From Bacteroidales bacterium (GTDB taxonomy: Bacteria; Bacteroidota; Bacteroidia; Bacteroidales; VadinHA17): a stretch of DNA of 64,000 nt. The first letter of the stretch is position 1, and each line of letters opens with the position of its first letter. The position numbers and the translations under genes are program-made. The notes under the pieces were generated by a model. That model was not told where the DNA came from. It saw only the letters and a list, made by a program, of their open reading frames with translations, and did not search any database. The DNA is taken from contig WXFD01000055.1 in assembly GCA_009877105.1 (NCBI GenBank), forward strand, positions 124,001 to 188,000. The letters run 5' to 3'. Of the stretch, positions 8,224-17,016 are shown piece by piece.

Positions 8224-8945
8224 TCAAAAATGAAAGTGCCGAACTTCTGGTATTCATGAAATGACCCTGAAGTTTTCTGCCATGAAAAGTGAGTTGGCCC
8301 CTGGTCGTAATCAATCCTGTACATATTGGCTCTCCATTTCGTACCCGATACCGGAGGTACGTTTCCAAGGGGTGTCAGGAGCCTGTAAGGTATGAAAAAT
8401 TCAGCCATCCATCCCTTCACAGCAGCACCGCTTTCCTTCATGCCTCCCTTTACGGAAGTTGCATGCCGGACCCTGCGGTCCCCTTCATACTTCCAGGGAA
8501 GCCATCCAAGAAAAGTGCCCTTGTTGTTAGGTATTATTATCGGAAGCTCGAAATCCAGCGGAGAAATCTCATATTCAAAATACACCGGGAAATTTTCCCC
8601 GGTCCACAGAAATACCTCAACAACATCTTCAGTATATAGGTCAAGATTATCTGCCTTCAGTGTTGAAGTCAGCTTCCTGTCTTCACAGTCGAAAAGAAAA
8701 TAGATCCCTGTTTCTGAATAAAGGACTTTTGCCCTGGTCCGGTAATCAACCTTTCCCTGATCCTGCCTGCCAAGCATGATCCAGTTGGTGCTGCTCCAGT
8801 TTTCGGACTTCCCGTCGCCTGTAACAGTGAAATCTGTACATTTCCTGACTAAAACCGATCCCTGCGAATCCTCAGATGCTGCCGTACGGCAACTCAGCAG
8901 GCTCATACCGGCTAAAAGGCTTATTATAAATAACCTGTCAAACAT
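8220..8945 (-). CDS. CBM9-like (family 9 carbohydrate-binding-like) lipoprotein
   Basis: The ATG at 8945 is preferred over an upstream one at 9038 because it directly precedes a lipoprotein signal (MFDRLFIISLLAGMSLLSC), giving 241 residues with the acylated Cys at 19. The mature part resembles the carbohydrate-binding family 9-like domain common in Bacteroidota: DFTVTGDGKSENWSSTNWI at the start, a YLFDCED-like core (IYFLFDCED), then DVVEVFLW, FEYEISP and a C-terminal WRANMYRID. Such proteins are exported to the cell surface or periplasm and probably bind glycans; no catalytic residues are evident. The gene stands alone, with no glycoside hydrolase nearby. Its downstream end overlaps a possible decayed small frame. 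Confidence 0.8.
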   Translation of the reverse strand: MFDRLFIISLLAGMSLLSCRTAASEDSQGSVLVRKCTDFTVTGDGKSENWSSTNWIMLGRQDQGKVDYRTRAKVLYSETGIYFLFDCEDRKLTSTLKADNLDLYTEDVVEVFLWTGENFPVYFEYEISPLDFELPIIIPNNKGTFLGWLPWKYEGDRRVRHATSVKGGMKESGAAVKGWMAEFFIPYRLLTPLGNVPPVSGTKWRANMYRIDYDQGPTHFSWQKTSGSFHEYQKFGTFIFE

Positions 8946-9097
8946 TTTTTTCTTTTTTCCCAGTATATAATTTATTTTTATCGTTCGGATGCCTGTCTGA
9001 CGCCCCGGCAGGAAATCACATCTGATTGAACGGGACAATATTCATTCATACATGTTTTTGGCCAACCATGTGGCTTTCGTCAGATTTTATGCAATTT

Positions 9098-9940
9098 TCA
9101 AATATCGGCATTGAAGGTATCTCCCTTGTCAAAGTCACCGGTGACGTATCCCCGTCTGAACCACTCCTTGCGCTGTGCTGCTGAGCCATGGGTAAAGGCA
9201 TCCGGAATCACCCTCCCCTGGTACCTCTTTTGCAGAACATCATCACCCACCGAAGCAGCTGCATTCATGGCTTCTTCAATGTCGCCCGCCTCAATTGAGT
9301 TAAACATCTTCTGGTCATAATGGGCCCACATCCCTGCAAGAAAGTCGGCCTGCAGCTCAAGCCTGACCAATAGCTTATTTGAGCTCACCTGATCAAGTCG
9401 TGCCCGTTTACCGTTCACTTCATTGATTATTCCGAGCAGGTTCTGAACATGGTGTCCTATCTCATGAGCGACCACATAAGCAACGGCAAAATCGCCGTAC
9501 GCACCGAACCTGGTTCTGAGCTCATCAAAAAATGCCAGGTCAATATACACCTTTTCATCGCCCGGGCAATAAAAGGGTCCGCTTGCACCGCTTGCATATC
9601 CGCATGCAGACTGCACCTGGTTCCTGAAAAGAACAAGTTTGGGCTGACGGTAAGTGAGATTCGACTCCCTGAATACCCGGGTCCATACATCCTCCGTGCC
9701 TGCAAGCACAACCGAAACAAAATTAGCCATTGCATCCTCCTCGGGGGAAGATGTCACAGATCCCGACTCAACAGCCGGACTTTGCATCGTTTCAAGTACC
9801 GTTGATGGATCGCCTCCAAGCAGCAACACAATCACGGCAATGGCTATAGCCCCTATTCCTCCGCCAACAGCCATCTTACCGGTCGACATTCCCCTCCGGT
9901 CCTCAATATTGCTGCTGGTCCGTCTGCCTTCTGTTTTCAT
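9098..9940 (-). CDS. YpfJ-family neutral zinc metallopeptidase
   Basis: A 280-residue membrane-anchored protein. A basic N-terminus is followed by a Gly/Ala/Ile/Val-rich transmembrane helix (about 24-43), and the rest should lie outside the cytoplasm. The zinc site is HEIGHH at 159-164 with a downstream acidic ligand in ELQADFLAG (E195 or D199). CGYA...GPFYCP supplies a conserved Cys pair, and the C-terminus has HGSAAQRKEWFRRGY. These are the signatures of the YpfJ/KPN_02809 metallopeptidase family, whose substrates are unknown. The length matches the family. A -7-like element (TAATTTTG, minus strand, 9980-9973) lies about 35 bases upstream. Confidence 0.93.
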   Translation of the reverse strand: MKTEGRRTSSNIEDRRGMSTGKMAVGGGIGAIAIAVIVLLLGGDPSTVLETMQSPAVESGSVTSSPEEDAMANFVSVVLAGTEDVWTRVFRESNLTYRQPKLVLFRNQVQSACGYASGASGPFYCPGDEKVYIDLAFFDELRTRFGAYGDFAVAYVVAHEIGHHVQNLLGIINEVNGKRARLDQVSSNKLLVRLELQADFLAGMWAHYDQKMFNSIEAGDIEEAMNAAASVGDDVLQKRYQGRVIPDAFTHGSAAQRKEWFRRGYVTGDFDKGDTFNADI

Positions 9941-9972
9941 AATCTGCTATTTTTTGTTTTTCCTGATCTTTG

Positions 9973-9980
9973 CAAAATTA
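9973..9980 (-). promoter_or_regulatory. -7-like element of the metallopeptidase gene
   Basis: Read on the minus strand this is TAATTTTG, a match to the Bacteroidota TAnnTTTG -7 box, 33 bases before the start at 9940. A TTG lies 22 bases further upstream (10005-10003), a longer spacer than the 19 seen elsewhere in this window. Confidence 0.4.
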
Positions 9981-10099
9981 AACGTCTTTCCGGGTTGGCC
10001 GTCAAGATATAAACCAAAAAAATAATTGTTCTTTCCGGATCCTTCATCCTGTCCCCGGGACAATCAGCCCGGAGGATAAATGGAAAGCAGGCAGGCCGG

Positions 10100-10978
10100 C
10101 TATTTATGCCTGGAGGGTTTAAGTTCCACCACTGCCATTACCGGCCAGTGATCTGATATGTAAATACCATGGTCCTTCCTGATGAACACCCTGTGTTCCA
10201 GTACTTTCATACCATTTCTGACAAAGATGAAATCGATCCTTCCGGTACTCGATTTTTCCGAAAAGCCATGAAAGGTATAGGCCGGACCCACGGGCCTTTT
10301 GTCGGTAATGGCATAAGAATCGGCTAAAAGCGGAACACTTTCATACGGACCGGTAAGTATGGAATATCCTTGGCTTGAATGCAGCATATTGAAGTCGCCC
10401 GTAATTATGAATGGGAATCCTGCAGCCAGGCTGTCGACCTTGCTTAACAGTAATTTAGCGCTCATTATCCTGGCTGAATCGGAATCATGTGCAAAATGTG
10501 TATTGAAAAAATAAAAATGTTCGAGTGTCGATTTGTCGGCCAGCTCCACCCAGGTAACAATCCGCGGAAGGCCCGCTCCCCAGGCCATGGAACCCGGAAT
10601 CTCCGGTGCTTCAGAAAGCCAGAAGGTTTTTGACCTTATAAGGTCGAATTTGTCTTTCCTGAAAAATACCGGATTCATCTCCCCTGACTTTGCACCGTCG
10701 TCCCTGCCCGCACCAACGGAACTGTAATCTTTCCATACAGAATCGAGCAATTCATACTGATGGAATAAAACTTCCTGAAGGCCGATCAGGTCAGGTTTCT
10801 GATCCCTGAAGAATTCCAATACCAAAGGAATCCTGTTGGGCCATGCATTCATACTGTCGCCGGGATTGTCGTACCTGACATTCAGGGTAATCACCTTCAG
10901 GTCATTTTCACCGGGTTTCCTCTTGCAACCGCAAAGGAGGATCAACAGAAGGGATGCTAACAACACAAACTTTTTCAT
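10100..10978 (-). CDS. endonuclease/exonuclease/phosphatase family lipoprotein
   Basis: A 292-residue protein with a lipoprotein signal peptide (MKKFVLLASLLLILLCGC, Cys18). The EEP fold follows: VITLNVRYDNPGDSMNAW, the metal-binding Glu in LIGLQEV, the catalytic His in FFNTHFAHDS, ITGDFN, and the closing GRIDFIFV and ISDHWPV motifs. All EEP active-site residues are present, so it should be an active Mg-dependent hydrolase at the periplasmic or outer surface. The substrate (nucleic acid, phospholipid or inositol phosphate) cannot be assigned. It is divergent from mutL. A TATCTTTG -7 box lies upstream at 11005-10998. Confidence 0.9.
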   Translation of the reverse strand: MKKFVLLASLLLILLCGCKRKPGENDLKVITLNVRYDNPGDSMNAWPNRIPLVLEFFRDQKPDLIGLQEVLFHQYELLDSVWKDYSSVGAGRDDGAKSGEMNPVFFRKDKFDLIRSKTFWLSEAPEIPGSMAWGAGLPRIVTWVELADKSTLEHFYFFNTHFAHDSDSARIMSAKLLLSKVDSLAAGFPFIITGDFNMLHSSQGYSILTGPYESVPLLADSYAITDKRPVGPAYTFHGFSEKSSTGRIDFIFVRNGMKVLEHRVFIRKDHGIYISDHWPVMAVVELKPSRHK

Positions 10979-10997
10979 TGTATTTGAGGAATTTATT

Positions 10998-11005
10998 CAA
11001 AGATA
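10998..11005 (-). promoter_or_regulatory. -7-like element of the EEP lipoprotein gene
   Basis: On the minus strand this reads TATCTTTG, matching TAnnTTTG, 20 bases before the start codon at 10978. No TTG is found at the expected -33 distance, so this is a single-element match. Confidence 0.35.
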
Positions 11006-11071
11006 CAAAATTAAAGCAATTTACCAGTGACGTTCAGGTATCTGAGAACCAGTGTTAATTAAGCAAATATA

Positions 11072-11079
11072 TATATTTG
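11072..11079 (+). promoter_or_regulatory. -7-like element of mutL
   Basis: TATATTTG is an exact match to the Bacteroidota -7 box, 50 bases before the mutL ATG in an AT-rich stretch. The expected -33 TTG is absent. Confidence 0.45.
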
Positions 11080-11129
11080 TATGCTGTAAACGAAAAGCTG
11101 ATTTTCAACGGCATTAACTATACCATCTG

Positions 11130-12923
11130 ATGGCTGATATTATCAGGCTTTTACCCGATTCTGTTGCAAACCAGATTGCTGCCGGGGAGGTGATCCAGAG
11201 GCCCGCGTCCGTAGTCAAGGAACTTATGGAGAACTCCGTTGATGCAGGGGCTGATAATATAGAGCTGATCATCAGGGATTCGGGGAAAACTCTTATCCAG
11301 GTCATTGACAATGGTACAGGAATGTCGGAAACAGATGCAAGGTTGTCATTCGAAAGGCACGCTACATCAAAAATCAGTTCAGCGAATGATCTTTTTGCAA
11401 TAAAGACCAAGGGATTCAGGGGAGAGGCCCTTGCCTCAATTGCAGCTGTGTCGATGGTTGAACTCAGAACCAGGAAGGCAGATACTGACGAAGGAACATT
11501 AATCATTATCAACGGATCGAAGGTTGAGGCACAGGAACCCTGCAGCTGTATGCCGGGCTCATGCTTCAGTATTAAAAATCTCTTTTTCAACATTCCTGCC
11601 AGGAGAAAATTCCTCAAATCCGACAACACCGAAATGCGGCATATCGTGATCGAATTCCAGAAAATCGCGCTGGCCCATCCTGAAATCAGGTTTCAACTGC
11701 TGCATAACAACGATGTGATATACAGCCTTCCGGCCGGAAACCGGCGACAGCGGATTGTCGGAGTTTTCGGCAGACAAATGGGTAATGATCTTATCCCGCT
11801 TGATACTTCAACCAATCTGGTAAATGTCAGCGGATATGTAGGCAAGCCCGAAAATGCACGACGCACATACGGGGAGCAGTTCTTTTTTGTCAATAACCGC
11901 TTCATGAAACATCCCTATTTTCACAGGGCTGTTACCGAAGCGTGCCAGAACATCCTGCCGGCTGAAACCATCCCTTCATATTTTATCTTCATGGAAGTTG
12001 ACGCTGCATCGATCGACATTAACATCCATCCCACAAAAACCGAGATAAAATTCGAGGATGAACGGACCATCTGGCAAATCCTTATGGCTTCTGTGAAGGA
12101 AGCTCTTGGAAGGTTCAACATTGTGCCCTCAATCGATTTCAGCAGCGAAATGCTGATTGATATCCCCGTAAGCACCATTCCGGGAAACACTCCTGTACCG
12201 CCTGAAATAGCAATTAACAGGCAATATGATCCATTTGCCGGTGAAAATTCTGTCAGCCATAAGCAGCAATTCATCCATAATTTCGAAAAGGAACATCATG
12301 CCCATTGGGAAAAACTATTTCCCCCCGCAGATCTTCCCGGACGGAAGTCTCCTCACACTGAAGGAGAAAGAAGGTTCTTCCAGCTTGGCGGCAAATACAT
12401 CGCCTGCCCCGTAAAATCGGGGCTGATGATCATCGATCAGAAAAGGGCCCACGAAAGGATCCTTTTTGAAAAAATACTTAAGAACAAAGGTCCTGCAAAT
12501 CTCAGCCAGGCACTGATGTTCCCTGTCAGTATAAATCTTAACCCGGCCGATTATTTTCTGATCAGGGAGATTGAAGAAGATCTCCAGAAGACAGGATTCA
12601 GATTCAGGCTTGCTGACCCCGACATGATCATTATAACAGGTCTCCCAGCCGGCTTAAATATCAGCGACCCGGCACCAATGCTGGAACAATTTCTCGAGGA
12701 ATACAAAAATAGTCCTGCAGATCCTTCAGAAGGAACCAGGAACAAAGTTGCCGCAGCTTTAGCTGCAGCTTCTTCAATTCCCCACGGAAGGATTCTTTTC
12801 AAGGATGAAATGGAAGATATGTTCGATACCCTCTTTGCCTGCAGTTCGCCGAACTTTACCCCGCTGGGAAAACCAGTTCTCAGTATTATCGATCTGGCCG
12901 AGATTGAACAAAGGCTGAAATGA
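11130..12923 (+). CDS. mutL: DNA mismatch repair protein MutL
   Basis: A 597-residue MutL. The N-terminal GHKL ATPase (about 1-330) shows the Bergerat-fold motifs ENSVDAGA, DNGTGM and TKGFRGEALASIAAV, plus the family-defining LLPDSVANQIAAGEVIQRP. A variable linker follows (about 350-410), then the C-terminal dimerisation domain. The place of the endonuclease motif DQHA(X)2E(X)4E reads DQKRAHERILFE near residue 435, and the last motif reads PNFTPLGKPV instead of CPHGRP. It couples MutS mismatch recognition to strand removal. The gene opens a plus-strand cluster with the two rhomboids. Confidence 0.97.
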   Translation: MADIIRLLPDSVANQIAAGEVIQRPASVVKELMENSVDAGADNIELIIRDSGKTLIQVIDNGTGMSETDARLSFERHATSKISSANDLFAIKTKGFRGEALASIAAVSMVELRTRKADTDEGTLIIINGSKVEAQEPCSCMPGSCFSIKNLFFNIPARRKFLKSDNTEMRHIVIEFQKIALAHPEIRFQLLHNNDVIYSLPAGNRRQRIVGVFGRQMGNDLIPLDTSTNLVNVSGYVGKPENARRTYGEQFFFVNNRFMKHPYFHRAVTEACQNILPAETIPSYFIFMEVDAASIDINIHPTKTEIKFEDERTIWQILMASVKEALGRFNIVPSIDFSSEMLIDIPVSTIPGNTPVPPEIAINRQYDPFAGENSVSHKQQFIHNFEKEHHAHWEKLFPPADLPGRKSPHTEGERRFFQLGGKYIACPVKSGLMIIDQKRAHERILFEKILKNKGPANLSQALMFPVSINLNPADYFLIREIEEDLQKTGFRFRLADPDMIIITGLPAGLNISDPAPMLEQFLEEYKNSPADPSEGTRNKVAAALAAASSIPHGRILFKDEMEDMFDTLFACSSPNFTPLGKPVLSIIDLAEIEQRLK

Positions 12924-13032
12924 GTTATTAGGAAATTCCCGCAGACGGCAGAAAAGAAATCCTGTATTGCCGTATACATTGAGAATAGTATCTTTGCCTG
13001 GACAAATAACCATCAAACAAAAGCTGGTACAG

Positions 13033-13776
13033 ATGAACGGATTTGGAAGAAGCTTTTTCGCGTTACCACCGGTCGTAAAAAACCTCATCCTCTTAAATGT
13101 CCTGATGCTGCTTGCTAACTGGGCATCAAAAAGTGTTTTCAGTACGGACCTGACCATGATACTTGGGTTGTATTTTCCAAAATCGGAGCATTTTATGCCG
13201 ATACAGATCATTACACACATGTTCATGCACGGCAATTTCCTCCATCTGTTTTTCAATATGTTTGCGCTTTTCATGTTCGGAGGCATACTTGAAAATGTCT
13301 GGGGGCCAAAGCGTTTCTTCATCTATTATATAATCTGCGGACTGGGAGCAGCTCTTGTCCACGAAACGGTGATCATGTTCCAGTATAATAAGGTAATGGG
13401 TATCATCAGCCCTGATCAGCTCCAGCTGGTTTTGAATGATGGTGCATCCTATCTGAGCCAGGGAAAGGTATTTACAAACGAGACAATGAAAACACTCCAG
13501 ATGCTGCTTAATGTTCCGACAGTCGGGGCATCGGGGGCAGTTTTCGGTGTACTTCTCGCCTTTGGTGTCCTTTTTCCCAATACTCAACTAATGCTTCTTT
13601 TTCCTCCGATTCCCATACGAGCCAAATACTTCGTACTCGGCTATGGTGCCATTGAGCTATACCTCGCAGTCACACAACCCGGAAGCAATATTGCCCACGC
13701 AGCTCACCTCGGTGGGATGCTGTTCGGATATTTCCTTATAAGATACTGGCGAAAAACAACAAGAACCCTGTACTGA
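13033..13776 (+). CDS. rhomboid-family intramembrane serine protease (first of pair)
   Basis: The ATG at 13033 is chosen because an in-frame TTG at 12967 adds 22 residues unlike the family; this gives 247 residues. Six or so membrane helices are visible. Rhomboid motifs: HGNFLHLFFN (oxyanion His/Asn), GASGAVFG with the nucleophile Ser in helix 4, and the catalytic His in AHAAHLGGMLFGY. A loop of about 60 polar residues separates helices 2-3 from the GASG helix. It should cleave membrane protein substrates within the bilayer. The stop overlaps the ATG of the second rhomboid by one base, so the two are co-translated. Confidence 0.93.
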   Translation: MNGFGRSFFALPPVVKNLILLNVLMLLANWASKSVFSTDLTMILGLYFPKSEHFMPIQIITHMFMHGNFLHLFFNMFALFMFGGILENVWGPKRFFIYYIICGLGAALVHETVIMFQYNKVMGIISPDQLQLVLNDGASYLSQGKVFTNETMKTLQMLLNVPTVGASGAVFGVLLAFGVLFPNTQLMLLFPPIPIRAKYFVLGYGAIELYLAVTQPGSNIAHAAHLGGMLFGYFLIRYWRKTTRTLY

Positions 13777-14666
13777 TGCATTTATTTGAAACCATAAGGG
13801 CTTCATTCAGAAAAGGAACGAGCCTTACAAGGCTCATTTACATAAATATCGCCGTTTTCATCCTGATCGCTGCCGGATCAATAGTTTCCTTCCTCCTCGA
13901 CAACCCCGAACTGCAGGCAAAAATCGTAAACATACTGGCTGTCCCCTCCTCATTCACGTCGCTGTTGAAAAGGCCATGGACCCTCATCACCTATATGTTC
14001 ACCCACAAGGATGTTCTCCATATCCTCTTCAATCTTCTCTGGCTTTATTGGTTTGGACTGATCTTTCTCGAATATCTCGACCAGAAGAAAATGGTGGCGG
14101 TATATTTGCTGGGAGGGCTGAGCGGGGCCCTGGTCTATATTCTTTCATTCAATATTTTTCCTGTTTTCGGCAAAGTGGTGGATACTTCCGTTGCCATCGG
14201 AGCCTCAGCCTCGGTAATGGCAATCGTGATCTCAATAGCAGCCTGGGTCCCCGACTATTCTGTCAGCCTGCTTCTCCTGGGAAGAATAAGGATAAAATAC
14301 CTTGCCCTGGCAATATTTGTACTCACATCTGTCCTGGATTTTTCCGTGAATTCAGGCGGAAAGCTTGCACATATGGGTGGAGCATTGTTTGGTTACCTGT
14401 ATGCGGTTAATCTCCACCGTGGACGGGACCTTGGTAAATGGATCAACCGGGTGATCGATTTTTTTGTTACCACGCTCAGACCAAGAGAAAAAAAGATCAG
14501 GGTAACCAACAAAAAACCTGTCAGCGACTATGATTACAACAAAAGGAAGACTGAACGGCAGGAGAAGATCAACATAATACTCGACAAGATATCAAAGGGA
14601 GGATATGATTCTCTCACAAAGGAAGAGAAAGATTTCCTTTTCCGGGAGAGCCAGAATAAAAACTGA
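13776..14666 (+). CDS. rhomboid-family protease with C-terminal tail (second of pair)
   Basis: A 296-residue membrane protein with six predicted helices (about 20-235 in total) and a cytosolic tail. HILFNLLWLYWFG carries the oxyanion His/Asn, AIGASASVMAIV carries the probable nucleophile Ser (GASA instead of GxSG), and LAHMGGALFGYLY carries the catalytic His. The tail (about 265-296, INIILDKISKGGYDSLTKEE) matches a C-terminal motif common in Bacteroidota rhomboids. It is probably still catalytic because both dyad residues remain. It is tightly coupled to the upstream rhomboid, and a terminator-like hairpin follows. Confidence 0.9.
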   Translation: MHLFETIRASFRKGTSLTRLIYINIAVFILIAAGSIVSFLLDNPELQAKIVNILAVPSSFTSLLKRPWTLITYMFTHKDVLHILFNLLWLYWFGLIFLEYLDQKKMVAVYLLGGLSGALVYILSFNIFPVFGKVVDTSVAIGASASVMAIVISIAAWVPDYSVSLLLLGRIRIKYLALAIFVLTSVLDFSVNSGGKLAHMGGALFGYLYAVNLHRGRDLGKWINRVIDFFVTTLRPREKKIRVTNKKPVSDYDYNKRKTERQEKINIILDKISKGGYDSLTKEEKDFLFRESQNKN

Positions 14667-14704
14667 TCCATTGATTCAATACGCTCAGGCATAATTTTAG
14701 CTGC

Positions 14705-14728
14705 CTTGTCAAAAAAACAAGCTTTTTT
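14705..14728 (+). terminator. hairpin with T-run after the rhomboid pair
   Basis: CTTGT at 14705-14709 pairs with ACAAG at 14717-14721 around an A-rich loop, followed at once by C and six T. The stem is short (5 bp) but its position 39 bases past the second rhomboid stop and the T-run suit an intrinsic terminator. Confidence 0.5.
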
Positions 14729-14779
14729 GATTTAGTTTAATGCCAATCCGGTATTTTCGTGCATATTTAATATGCTTAA

Positions 14780-15865
14780 GTGAAAAAACTGATATATAAA
14801 ATAGTGCTGACAGTAAACATTCTGTTTGCCCTGGCACTTCTGGCATCATACATTTCGGTGCATATCAGACCCGACATATTTGCATTTCCGGCATTACTGG
14901 GGTTAAGTTACCCCTACCTCCTGCTTATAAACATCCTGTTTGCACTGTTATGGATAATTTTCCTGAAAGCTGAAGCTTTCATATCAATCGCAGTCATTGC
15001 AATGGGTCTGACACATTTCTCAAACTATATCAGGCTCCGCAAACCCTCAGGTGATAAAACCGGCACCTTTGAAGTTTTGAGTTACAATGTCAGATTATTC
15101 AACTATTATGAAAACAAAAAGCCGGTCAGGTCGGAGCGGAGGATAATGGAATTGCTGAAAAACCACCAGCCGGAGATAATATGTCTCCAGGAGCTTTATT
15201 TTCAGGGTGATCCAGAAAGAAAAGAGGCAGCACTCAGATCGGCCCTTGGCAACAGGTACCATTCACACCTGAAAGTTATTTCAACCGGGAGGAACCGATA
15301 CTATGGTGTCGCCACTCTGACAAGATTTCCGATCGTCAACAGGGGAGAAATCTATCATCCCCGTTCGTCAAGCATTTCCATTTTTACCGATATAGTCATC
15401 GAAAGCGACACTTTCAGGATATTCAACAATCACCTGGAATCCTTCAGGCTGCAAAGGAGGGAAAGATCGTTTGCAGCGGAGCTAACAGAAGCATCGGGAG
15501 ACAAAGAGGCTGTTAGTGAACTGAGAAGTATCTCCAGGAGCCTGAGGCAAGGCTATAAAAGACGTGCTGCACAGGCGCAGATCTTGAAAGACAGGATAAA
15601 TAAAACAAGTTATCCGGTTATAGTTGCCGGCGATTTCAATGATACTCCGGTTTCATTTACATACAGAAAAATCCGAAAAGGGTTGAATGATTCCTTCCTG
15701 ACTTCGGGATACGGTGCAGGATTCACCTACAGGGGCAACTATCCCCCGAACAGGATCGACTACATTCTCTATGGAAATGGACTTGAATGCAGACAATTTG
15801 ATATAATGAAAATTAATTATTCAGATCATTACCCGATCATTGCATATTTCAGGAAGAAAAACTAA
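14780..15865 (+). CDS. membrane-anchored endonuclease/exonuclease/phosphatase family protein
   Basis: It starts at a GTG (an in-frame stop lies directly upstream) and has 361 residues. Three hydrophobic helices at about 5-28, 36-60 and 62-82 anchor it, and the EEP domain (about 97-361) follows: LSYNVRLFNYYE, ICLQELYF (metal Glu), FNNHLES (catalytic His), VAGDFNDTP, RIDYILYG and SDHYPI. All expected active-site residues are present. This architecture, with three TM helices before an EEP domain, is common in Bacteroidota; its substrate is unknown. It ends convergently with the threonine-dehydratase-family gene, overlapping it by four bases. Confidence 0.9.
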   Translation: MKKLIYKIVLTVNILFALALLASYISVHIRPDIFAFPALLGLSYPYLLLINILFALLWIIFLKAEAFISIAVIAMGLTHFSNYIRLRKPSGDKTGTFEVLSYNVRLFNYYENKKPVRSERRIMELLKNHQPEIICLQELYFQGDPERKEAALRSALGNRYHSHLKVISTGRNRYYGVATLTRFPIVNRGEIYHPRSSSISIFTDIVIESDTFRIFNNHLESFRLQRRERSFAAELTEASGDKEAVSELRSISRSLRQGYKRRAAQAQILKDRINKTSYPVIVAGDFNDTPVSFTYRKIRKGLNDSFLTSGYGAGFTYRGNYPPNRIDYILYGNGLECRQFDIMKINYSDHYPIIAYFRKKN

Positions 15866-16809
15866 AAAGGCAGTCTTGTCAGATCAACATTTCCGCCTGA
15901 AATGATCAACCCGATCCTTTTTCCCCTAAACTGACCGGGGTTCTCCCCGACGGCAGCCAGTACGGTTGCCGATGAAGGTTCGGCAATTATCTTCATCCGT
16001 TCCCATATCAGTTTCATTGATTCTATTATCGACTTTTCGGAAACTGTAATGATATCATCGGAATGATTCCTGATGATATTAAATGTCAGCTCACTCAATG
16101 ATGTCAGCAAACCATCGGCTATTGTTAACGGATTAACAGAAGGGGTTAGTTTTCCGGTTTTAAATGATTTCCAGGCATCATTTGCATTGACGGGCTCCGC
16201 TCCTAAAACCCTGATCCTGCCATCCGTTCCCTTCACGCAGCAGGAGGTGCCGCCCAGCAGCCCACCACCTCCTACCGGAGCAACAACCACATCCAGGTCC
16301 TTTACTTCTTCCAGCAGTTCAAGCGAAGCCGTACCCTGTCCGCAAATAACATTGAAATTGTCATACGGATGAATGAGGGTTGCTTTTTTTTCATTCATCA
16401 ATTCTCTGCAGGCCGCCTCCCTCTGTGCCTGTCCGGGTTTGCAGAAGGTGATCCCGGCACCATATCCGGCCACTGCTTTTTTCTTCACATCAGGAGAGGT
16501 TTCCGGCATCACGATATATGCGCCGATGCCATTCATTCGCGCTGCAAGCGAAAGGGCCGCAGCATGATTCCCTGAAGAATGGGTAACCACCCCTCCCTTC
16601 TTCTGTTCCTCATTCAACTGAAGAACGGCATTTACCGCACCTCTGAATTTGAAGGATCCTGTCTTCTGGAAATTCTCACATTTGAAAAAAAGGCTGCACC
16701 CGTAAATCCTGTTCAGCTGACCTGAGGTAAGAACAGGAGTGCGGTTTATGTACGGCAGTATCCTGAGGTGTGCGGATCTTATATCGTCCAACGACGGAAC
16801 TCTGTTCAT
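15862..16809 (-). CDS. threonine/serine dehydratase-family PLP enzyme
   Basis: The ATG at 16809 is preferred because the family's N-terminus begins there (MNRVPSLDDIRSAHLRI, then INRTPVL); the longer frame to 16899 adds unrelated residues. It has 315 residues, the usual size of single-domain catabolic threonine dehydratases and serine racemases. The PLP lysine lies in GSFKFRGA, the phosphate loop is GGGGLLGG, and the substrate loop is SSGNHAAALS. It probably deaminates L-threonine or L-serine to 2-oxoacids, or racemises serine; sequence alone does not decide. No ACT regulatory domain is present, so isoleucine feedback control is not expected. Confidence 0.88.
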   Translation of the reverse strand: MNRVPSLDDIRSAHLRILPYINRTPVLTSGQLNRIYGCSLFFKCENFQKTGSFKFRGAVNAVLQLNEEQKKGGVVTHSSGNHAAALSLAARMNGIGAYIVMPETSPDVKKKAVAGYGAGITFCKPGQAQREAACRELMNEKKATLIHPYDNFNVICGQGTASLELLEEVKDLDVVVAPVGGGGLLGGTSCCVKGTDGRIRVLGAEPVNANDAWKSFKTGKLTPSVNPLTIADGLLTSLSELTFNIIRNHSDDIITVSEKSIIESMKLIWERMKIIAEPSSATVLAAVGENPGQFRGKRIGLIISGGNVDLTRLPF

Positions 16810-17016
16810 TGCCGGGATATTTAAGCAATAAATATATAAAAGACCCCTGGAAAAACGAAAGACTGTATTAAACGCCCTCCCCTGCGTCTTAAAGCTCACC
16901 GTAATTCATCGGCAGGTAGGCTGAGATCAGCCTTTCCGATATTTTTTTGTGCCGGTGCGCTTTAAGGTCCGGGATTACTTTCAATACAGTCTTTCCCTCT
17001 GCCTGTCTGTTTTTTC

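Noticed and set aside
8142..8264. 40-codon plus-strand frame starting MKKKSNLRYG
   Set aside because: It lies opposite the end of the CBM9-like gene and has no family resemblance or promoter.
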